Positions 56,098-64,000 of a stretch of DNA of 64,000 nucleotides are shown one piece after another. Source of the DNA: Hermetia illucens (taxonomy: Eukaryota; Arthropoda; Insecta; Diptera; Stratiomyidae); the NCBI RefSeq assembly GCF_905115235.1, contig NC_051851.1, positions 51,409,240 to 51,473,239 of the forward strand. Direction: 5' to 3'. The notes beneath the pieces were generated by a model. That model worked only from the letters and a program-made list of their open reading frames with translations. It made no database searches and was not told the origin of the DNA. A program made the translations under genes and the position numbers. Positions within the stretch are counted from its first letter, which is position 1, and each line of letters opens with the position of its first letter.

Positions 56098-56299
56098 CAC
56101 GCTTTCATGGTGGAATCTAATGTCGAGTTTTCAAACTGCCCTGGCTTTTTTTAAATTTTTCTATCGCTCCTCAAGTTACATTTATCTTGGACCATTCATA
56201 GTATTCTGCTTTTCGTTGGACTAGGAACTAAAGAGTTTCGAATTTCGAAACAAGGTCAAGAAAACACTCGATAAACAGCGTTTTTTAGTTGGAAATTTT

Positions 56300-56566
56300 C
56301 GAACCTGCGACAAGTTTAGAAAAGTACTTTTATTTGATACGTCCTATGAACACATTTGATAAGAAAATATGTTACAACCCCTCTCGCATGTATAGGGTAA
56401 ATTTCAGTGTTTTAAGGCTTCACACTTCCAATGTTCTCACCGAATTCCCTGTAAATTGGTGTATTTGTTTCCGACCAGAATGCGGGTGAAAAACAACCGG
56501 TTAAGCAGACAGACAGCGAACTGACTTTAACAAGTTTTCGTTTTATGCAAAAACCTTAAAAAATAC
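56300..56566 (+). repeat. hairpin-ended dispersed repeat copy
   Basis: It contains 'ACCCCTCTCGCATGTATAGG' and GCAGACAGACAGCGAACTGA. It ends 'CAAGTTTTCGTTTTATGCAA' plus 'AAACCTTAAAAAAT', the conserved terminal hairpin and A run. Confidence 0.6.
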
Positions 56567-56639
56567 CTTTTTGATTTTCATATCGGACATCATGGACCTT
56601 CGCCCAATGACCCTGCGCGGATGCACTATACTACTACCG

Positions 56640-57120
56640 AGTGAACAGAAAACACTTAGATCAGGTTGAGGTTGTTCTGTGCCAATGTTCTTTCTGCCTT
56701 GTTATATGGGAGTAGCATATGGAAAGTGAATCTCACTGTCTCTGGAAGGCTCCAAGCCTTCGTCAACAACTGTCTGCGTCACATCGTTGGAGTACGCTGG
56801 CTTCATATTATTTCAAACAAAGAACTTGGTCATCACACAGGCCAGTCACCCGTACGCGATGTGATCGGAGAGCAGAAGTTGCAGTTGATAGGTCATATTT
56901 TAAGAAAGGTCGATAATTGCAGTGCTGGCGACGCTATCCAGTGGAACTCACTACCCTCAGATGACCGATGAGTAGGTCGCCTTAAAAGCACTCGGCGCGG
57001 AACAGTAAAGCAGGAGTGCGGGTATCTTGGGAAGTCGTGGGGGTGCTGAAGCGCATTTTAAGTAATCGCGAAAAATGGCGCGTAGATGTTGTTGACGCGC
57101 TACATCCTATATAACAACCC
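56640..57120 (+). mobile_element. LINE C-terminal fragment (second RTE-like family)
   Basis: A 101-codon frame at 56666-56971 reads LFCANVLSALLYGSSIWKVN, then LQAFVNNCLRHIVGVRWLH, NKELGHHTGQSPVRDVIGEQ, KLQLIGHILRK. This is the conserved post-thumb domain of an RTE-like family ('VKSVLLYGSETWK...WIGHTLRK'). It continues in another frame to about 57110. The rest of the LINE is absent. Confidence 0.65.
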
Positions 57121-57299
57121 TATACCCTGTTGGCTCATGTGGGCTATTTAGATTTAAATTCTCTCAATTGGACCACAGTGACATGAAGACAGTACCGATC
57201 ATGGTAAAGAGTCGCCCAAAACCATCAAAGTGGCTCTTCGCCCTTGGGCGTTTTAACGGTTATGCTTTGGAAAAGCTAACTAAATGAATTTATTGTCTG

Positions 57300-58320
57300 C
57301 GCCTATTACCGTGTCACGGCTTTAAAAAGGAAAGCAGCATGGTACCGACATCAACTAGTTTATAGCCCGCTTTCCGAAACTAAGCAATACTCCGAAGCAG
57401 AACGTCGTAAATATAGTGAAAATAATCTAGTTGCCCTATCAACTGAGCAACAAATTTTCCGAGAAGTTTCACTTGAGCTCAGTGTGGAGTCTTCAACAAA
57501 CCGGATTGAACTAAGGAGCAGCCAGTATACTCCACCTCACCACTTCATGAACCCAGTAGTCAGGATAAGCTTAATAATTGGGGATGTCGAAGCATGTATG
57601 TTCATGCGTGCCCCAGGTTGACTGAAAGTTTTCTTTTTTACAGCACTGAAGCAATTCAGGATGCTTCACTCCCTACAAAAATTATAAATGGTACATCCTT
57701 CTTCACTCCTCAATCAACAACTCCAGTTGTAGGTTATGCAATTGTGAAGAGGAGACCATCTAGCACATAACATCTGCGTGCAGAATTTTGAATAGAGTCG
57801 AGTGCACCAGCCGTTGTAACCCCGTCTGCAAGATTCTCCATCAAAACCTTGCGTTGAAGCAAAACTTGGTACAAATCACCATCCCCATTATAAGTATACT
57901 CCGCAGAGAATCCTGGAAAATTATCAGGTCAAACCACTGTGGAATCACTATACTGCTACCGACCACAATATTTATCTCAAGGAAGAATGAGCGCGTTTCA
58001 CAATCGAAGTAGCTGTACCGTCGGGCCGAAACACTGTTAAAAAACAGCAAGAAAAAATTCGAAACTGCGGCCCCTTTGCAGACAATGTGAAGCAGACATG
58101 GAGACTACAAAAGATCGAAGTAGTCCCAGTTGTAATTTCAGTAACGGGATTGATCCCGCAAAATTTACACCAAGCGCTGAAGACGCTCGAGCTAAGGGTC
58201 AGAATATACATGATGATTTCCGTGTGTGTGGTTCCCGGTCCATGCATGACATACACGACACCAATTCTATAGTAAATGTGCGAAAGTTTTTGCTCGCAAG
58301 TGATTGAAGAACGTCGAACA
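57300..58320 (+). mobile_element. R4/Dong-like LINE C-terminal region, diverged
   Basis: At 57735-57870 the plus strand reads CEEETI.HITSACRILNRVE and CNPVCKILHQNLALKQNLVQ, the cysteine/histidine region before the restriction-like endonuclease. About 58110-58210 reads VVPVVISVTGLIPQNLHQAL, the conserved segment after that endonuclease (compare VVSIILPTTGIIPKSLTTSL at 39710). The endonuclease core between them is not readable. It is a different subfamily from the 38860 and 47210 copies. Confidence 0.6.
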
Positions 58321-58329
58321 TGCGTAAGG

Positions 58330-59040
58330 CTTTTCTTTCACCATACAAATTCAAGTAATGTGCCGGGAGACGAATCTCCTGCAGTCTTCTTCCCTGTGCT
58401 ATAGTCCAAAGGGTCCTGCCCGGTAACAGTCTGACTTAGTGGGCTCTACTCTAGATTCGCACTGTTTTCGATTTGATGTCTACACATGCATATACCTTTG
58501 TAGTTAGAAATCACCATCACACTTTGCGTTAACACGCATCATTGCTGTGATGCGGGGCATTGCATGTTCTCTTCAGCCCATCCTTGGGTTGCTCACCCCT
58601 CGGTCCGGTTGGGCGGGAGGAGGGTTATTGGGTTTTTTTGCCTATATATCGGACTAAGTTGTGTATCGAACTACATATTTTTTTATTCTTACTAGGAACA
58701 GTAAAGATACACGTCTCCCAAATGAGTTACAAAGCTCTAAAACGCAATGTTTTTGCTCTCTCGTTCACCTATTGCAACAAAAATATATATGCATGAACAA
58801 TGAAAAACACGTTCACCAGTTTTTTGGCATAGCATGTTGTTCAATAATATTCGTCATTAATTGTGCAGGATGATGAGCGTAGTGGAAGAAAAAACACAAA
58901 ACATGTTTTCAGCACGCTACTATTTAAATAACAAAAATACGCACCGAGAAACAACTGAATGGTTGAATGTGTGATATAAGATAGTGATTACTTTATCTCC
59001 AAGGTGTCTCCAAAGTTTCGTACGTCTTCCAGGTGAACGT
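58330..59040. other. unassigned stretch upstream of a signal-type exon
   Basis: No repeat or gene is recognised. It includes a GC-richer block near 58560-58625. It may hold upstream regulatory DNA for the exon at 59390, but I can name no site. Confidence 0.4.
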
Positions 59041-59051
59041 AGATCAGTCGG

Positions 59052-59057
59052 TATAAA
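59052..59057 (+). promoter_or_regulatory. possible TATA box
   Basis: TATAAA followed by GCAGTCACC lies 333 bases before the ATG at 59390. A start about 30 bases on would give a leader of roughly 305 bases. TATA words are common in AT-rich DNA, so this is weak. Confidence 0.25.
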
Positions 59058-59389
59058 GCAGTCACCTACATACTTTCGGCAGGTGAACATTCCATAGCAT
59101 AAACTTGTTGGAATTATTTCAATATTTAACTAAGGATTAACTTATGGTACATACTTCTGATAGTGAATTGTGTGAAAATATTTTTAGACCGTATATTTTG
59201 TTGTGTGGTATGCACTGAGGTTTATCAAAGTTACTGTGAAATCGGTAAATTTGTATTTGTGGCGAGAATCATTCTGTGTTATCTTTATACGTTCACTTTA
59301 CGGTTTTGTTTTGTGATAAGAATTAGAAAACAAGAATTGTGAGTTCCTTCAGAAAGTGTCTAGTAGAATTTCTAGTAATCTTTAAAAAT

Positions 59390-59441
59390 ATGGAATTACG
59401 AATAATAATTGGAGTGATGATTGGTTTGATCGCCTGTTCCG
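59390..59441 (+). CDS. possible signal-peptide first exon, 52 nt, phase 1
   Basis: ATGG in a good start context (A at -3, G at +4) opens MELRIIIGVMIGLIACS, a strong signal peptide. It ends one base into a codon at a consensus GTAAGT donor (59442). Length, phase and donor equal those at 45942. The following 4.5 kb of the window have no visible second exon, so intron 1 would be long. Product unknown; many secreted or membrane proteins of flies begin with such an exon. Confidence 0.45.
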
Positions 59442-61044
59442 GTAAGTTTTGATTGATCAAAAATGAGCTATTTATAACACTATGACTTAACAACATTTAC
59501 GGTTTAGAAATTGACCAAGTTTAATTGAAGAAGCACATGGTGTAATTTTTTACACTTTCCCATGCAATATTTGCATTTTCTACAGATTCTTAATTACTGA
59601 TGATTGATATTTTACAACCTTAAGTAATGACTCAATAGGTTACCGTTTCCAATTGTAAAGACTGTAAAGTTTTCCCATGATATTATCAAAAGTAACTACT
59701 TATGAGGATTCCCAGCGTGATTCATAATGAGTTGAATATGTTTGGAGCACGTACATACCGTTGCTCATAAGTTCAGAATGAATTTCGTTCATGGTTTGAT
59801 TACTGAATATGAAACAAATAGTAAGCTTATTGCAAACCTGTTTATCACTTATATAAATAATCCATATAATATCAATCGATGACTCTTCGTAAAATTAGTA
59901 ATAAAATACTTCAAATAACTGGGTTCGGTAAGCAAGCATTTTGATAATAAACTTTATCTTCTCATGATTCCAGATTGAGATAAGATAAGATTTTCATATC
60001 ACTTTTATCCATACAATTATGTAGAATATTCGTATGTTGGTACTTGATCAATCAGCGAAAAAACACAATAAAACCAATAAATGTTAAACGAATACATAGC
60101 CAAGCTCCCTAGATTAAAAGTATAATATAATATATGCTATATGGCTGAATTGTAAGCATACTTTGTAGCATATTTATTGCCTTCAATGATTGGCTAACAA
60201 TTTCCTGCCTTTGAATTATGTGCTTTACCTTCTTAGGAAAATTAAGACGGTATTATTTAACGAGAATTCATCTCAGTATGAATTAAAACATGAATACTTT
60301 TGCTCTGACCTATCTAGTTCAAGTTTCATATATGCAATTATATGCACTGTGGAATGTGGATATTTGTTACGTTACCCTGACAAGGAATTAGTTTTATAAT
60401 TGAATAAATACTAATGATTAAATTCAGTAAAAAATGACCTCAGGTACTAAAATGACTCTGCGGTTTTTACTTATTGTGAAGAACATTATTCCATAAAGTA
60501 CAGTTGAAAATAATATGAATCATATCTATTCCTTGATTCACAAAGCAATGAACACGAAGAAAGCGAAGAGAAAGAATTAGTCATGAAAAGCAATTGGTAT
60601 TCAGCAACAATAAACTAATTGATCGCATCGCTTCAGAGTCAAAATTATCGATTATTTTAATTTCAAACCCAGCAGCAACATGTTTTTTGAAAATTTAATT
60701 TGGTGCAGCAATTATTTTGATTTAAATAAAACCGCAAATTATCGCTACTCAAATACTCTTGCATCCGATGAAACAAAACGATACTTAGTCAACATTTGTA
60801 TTCATTCTGTGCTTGATTGCGGTTTTATTGTGACTGAATCTTCTGACTGCTTCGTCGGTATTTTCGATACTACTATCAATTAACAATTGTACAGCAGTTA
60901 AAAATTTGTAAGGTTAACTGATTTGGCTCGAAATTAAAATCATACATTTCTTCGAATTCCTTTTTTTCGGCAATTTCTAGAAATATTATCTAAGCAATCT
61001 TTTTCAATAGAATTTACAATATTCGTCAATTGGTCGGCTGTACT
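59442..61044. other. AT-rich repeat-poor stretch
   Basis: No LINE, SINE or exon is recognised. Small open frames at 60190-60399 and 60680-60883 have no known motif and no convincing splice context. It would be intron 1 if the exon at 59390 is real. Confidence 0.4.
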
Positions 61045-61751
61045 TTAAGGGGGGTCATCCTGTGTGCCGGATTCGCGGAATAGATTTTTTTGGCATCAAT
61101 TATATCTAGATATAGTGTAGAGTATATGGCCAAGGTGATTTTCGGAGTTGTTCGGAAATTATAGTATTAAAAACGTGATAACTCACATGCCAGATTTATC
61201 TCGATGGCGCGTTTTTCTCAAAACTGCCTGTTGAAAATCGGCTGCCACCGTAGCCCAAAATCTATCCAACGAAATTCTTTGAAATTTTCACGTCTTATTC
61301 ATGACATATTTCTATGGTCCGTAAACTAGTATAATTGCTATTCGTTTAGTAGTTTTTTTTTTATTCATTGAAGAAGCCGTGAAAAAACACCAAAATTCAC
61401 AAAAAAAAGTTTAACACGCACCAAAAATTTACCTTTTAATACTTTTTAATAATCCTGGTTTGCGGGCTATAATTAAGTCTGTACGTTAAAATGCCATTTA
61501 CTTTTTTTCTTTAAGATAATCAAAGCGCCCTCTAGCATGACAGCAGGAAAACACCTTTTTTGGAGGTGGCTGTATAAATTGCCCTGCATTTCAATAACCA
61601 ACTATGCGCTCGAGATGGAGAAATTACTATGTACACCAAGATATTAATAAATCTATGGTGAAAAATTCGTATTTGTATCTTTACCCAGTTCTTCACAAAA
61701 AAATTCTAAAAAAGCCCAAAAAACGACCTTGACACCGGATGACCCCCTTAA
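61045..61751. mobile_element. piggyBac-type MITE with TTAA target duplication
   Basis: TTAA at 61045-61048 and 61748-61751 flanks inverted ends: GGGGGGTCATCCTGTGTGCC at the left, and the complement of GACACCGGATGACCCCC at the right (GGGGGTCATCCGGTGTC). TTAA duplication is the hallmark of the piggyBac superfamily. The 700-bp interior has no transposase frame, so it is non-autonomous. A truncated sister is at 17423-17736. Confidence 0.8.
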
Positions 61752-64000
61752 GTTTTATTGAGGCCAGATAAGAGTGGAGTGGAAGGGGCAAACTCCCCCC
61801 AGCCCGAAGGTTTCTCGGATATTCGGAATAGAAACTTTAATGAAAAAAGGGCCGTACAGTTTTCTCCCAGGTCTGGATTTTCTTTTCACGACACTGGTTC
61901 TATATCTCGACGGTAATAAAGGTCATCACTCAATTAACACTATGTTTCGTAATTCGATTTAAATAATATTTAAGCTATCAGTTCGCAAGGTTCAAATGTA
62001 AAAATAATTTTAATGAGAACTTTTATTTTCACTTTCAAACACCACCAAACAATATAATCCCTGTCTATCCATATAAGTTTGATGTAATTACCTATGATTG
62101 TATACTTGACGGCATGTAATGTATCAGTTACAACGCTATAGATGACGTTACCGATATAATTACTTTTATTATTTTATGACTTCAAGTTTAGTTTTGGAAG
62201 CTATTCAAGCCGAGAAAATAGCTCACTTTACTGTCCAATCGAGTTGGCATTCCAGATGTGTATGTATGCATAGATACATATGCAATATACAATGCTGAAT
62301 ATCTAATTGTGTAGTAACGGAAAAAACCAGAATGACCAGGGAATTATTAGAAAAATATTCCAATTCTAATTGTTATATCTTCCATTATTAGAACCATTTC
62401 GAACCATAAACACGTGTATATGTACACACATATATGCATTGTTAACAAGTAAGATATTCAGCTCTTTCAACTTGTTCATTTCTAGGGAAACATTCCATAG
62501 TTCCCACAAACCTAGATGATAAATGTTTTTATCGACTTTTTTTTGCTATCAATTATCTACTAATTCCAATATAAAATACTATAATGAAACTTATACGCGA
62601 GAATTAACAACGAGCCTGTGTGAAATATTTTTATAATACAAAAACGATCATACTGATGATGAAACAAAAATGACGGTTGACATGAACCTAGCTACTAACT
62701 AGTGTACGGTGTGGACAGGATTTTTACTAGTTCATCTATCCATCGATATCGCACCTCTAATGAGTTTCAAACGTTTATCCTCTTTGGTTTCGCATGTACT
62801 TATAGAGCAGACCACAGTGCTTTTGTAGTTCTCTGCTCTCCTGCAACAGAAAGGACCCCTGCACAGAATAGCGACTTGTGATGGAAAGTGAGTATTCTAT
62901 GCCACACTTCGCAGATTACCACCATGGCCAGATCCAGATAAGTCTTCAAAAGCATGTCAAAACTGATGGTGACTGCTTGGTGGTTTGCAGCTAGAATCAT
63001 CCCCTTTTTTTTGCACCTTGCATGAGAAATTGCTTAGGCAACAGAATTACTCAAAAAGAAAGTGATGATAATGCTGCATGGTTACGCACAACCTCATATA
63101 TCTGAAATAACGGCCAAAAAACATTGAAAAAATCGGTTTTTTTATCAAGTATAACTATCTGAGAATCAATAAAATTCCAAATAAAATTTAATGAGATATG
63201 ATCGTTGAAAGAGAAGAATACGTTCTGTAAACCATCTGAGGTTGAAACTTTAAACGCGTTTTTCTACAAACGATGTCCTTGAAGTCGGTGACCAAAATTA
63301 GTTGAAAACTACTGAACCAACCTTTTCCAAACTTGGCAGGCTTTTTTATTACATGAAAATGTAGTGTTTTATCGTTCGATTCTTTTTTTATAGCCCAAAA
63401 GCGATTGATTATCAGTCATTTTGTGAAAAATGTATATTTTCACAATTTTTCTATCAGACATTATTCAAGTAAATCTACCGACATTTTTTCGTTCCGTTTT
63501 CTCAGTTTGCAACAATTTTGGCCACCGCAAAATATACAAATAAAAATACATTTTGTGTGGCCATTTGTTACACAACTGTATAATATTTTGCAATAAAAAA
63601 TTACTGAAAGTTGTTCAATGTATGATCTTTAATCTTAATTCGTGGAAATGACCAATTTTTTGCGCCACAAGTGGGATTAGTCCCTTAACGAATCGCAGTA
63701 TCAGACTCTGTGTCATCCACCAAATTCAATCGACCGTTCTTCAACTGGCTATCACTTTTTTAAACATTTGCGTCACTTTATGGTTTCGAAGAAGTTCTTC
63801 ACACTAAAATGTCAGGTTTCTATGAAATTAGCATAAGTGTCCTTCTATTACGTCGGGAGGAGTGTATAGAATTGGCTAGTACTTATATTGACTAATAAAA
63901 TGAATATTTATAGCCCTTATATGTAGTTGTTTAAAATTGTACTATCTAATCTGACATTTCATCTGCAAGAACCTAATACTTTCAAGAATGTAAAAAAAAT
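61752..64000. other. unassigned AT-rich stretch
   Basis: I see no gene, SINE, LINE or paired inverted ends here. A 66-codon minus frame at 62800-63000 lacks known motifs. Repeated A/T-rich words and short runs only. Confidence 0.5.

Noticed and set aside
57788-58012. 74-codon frame as a separate gene
   Set aside because: It contains KILHQNLALKQNLVQ, part of the R4/Dong-like LINE C-terminal region.
1-64000. CRISPR arrays, operons or ribosome binding sites
   Set aside because: Spliced genes and LINE/SINE content show animal DNA, and no regularly spaced direct repeats occur.

Overview
This window is animal DNA, most likely from a fly (Diptera) with a repeat-rich, AT-rich genome. The evidence is four short spliced genes of the insect DUF1091 (SMART DM8) secreted family, GT-AG introns with phase-0 splicing, and a dense mix of insect non-LTR retrotransposon clades (RTE, Jockey, LOA-like, R1-like, R4/Dong-like), a tRNA-derived SINE and Tc1/piggyBac-type DNA elements. 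I cannot name the species.

Layout. 1-5.1 kb: LINE relics, chiefly a decayed LOA-like LINE (about 1.5-4.3 kb). 5.16-11.0 kb: a DUF1091 gene copy broken into a pseudogene (exons 5359-5424, 5487-5638, 10470-10640, 10741-10917); its long intron 2 holds SINEs, a Tc1-like remnant, an element with inverted ends, an RTE fragment and a hammerhead-like motif. 11-19.9 kb: nested LINE, SINE and DNA-element remains plus one small Gypsy-type fossil. 19.9-23.1 kb: the intact sister DUF1091 gene (189 aa). 23.2-29.7 kb: SINEs and LINE relics. 29.9-30.7 kb: a second, different DUF1091 gene (173 aa). 30.7-40.7 kb: an RTE-rich block with one fairly young RTE insertion (34.4-36.0 kb, 12-bp target duplication), a second hammerhead-like motif and a perfect 40-nt palindrome. 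41.2-41.9 kb: the sister of the 29.9-kb gene (176 aa). 42-59 kb: scattered repeats, an R4/Dong-like LINE, and a signal-peptide-like first exon at 45942. 59-64 kb: a second such exon at 59390 and a TTAA-flanked MITE; otherwise quiet sequence.

The host genes form two paralogue pairs, all on the plus strand, all with four exons and phase-0 introns. The pairs are about 14.7 kb and 11.3 kb apart start to start. Upstream sequence is also conserved within each pair, so promoters were duplicated with the genes. In the first pair one copy has decayed and the other is intact.

Most remaining DNA is transposon-derived. At least seven RTE pieces and eleven SINE pieces share a similar 3' end, which suggests that the RTE moves the SINE; one site shows a SINE and an RTE inserted at the same target sequence. 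The two 52-nt phase-1 signal exons at 45942 and 59390 may be alternative first exons of one large gene continuing beyond the window. Boundaries of old repeats are approximate, and clade names rest on remembered motifs because no database search was possible.
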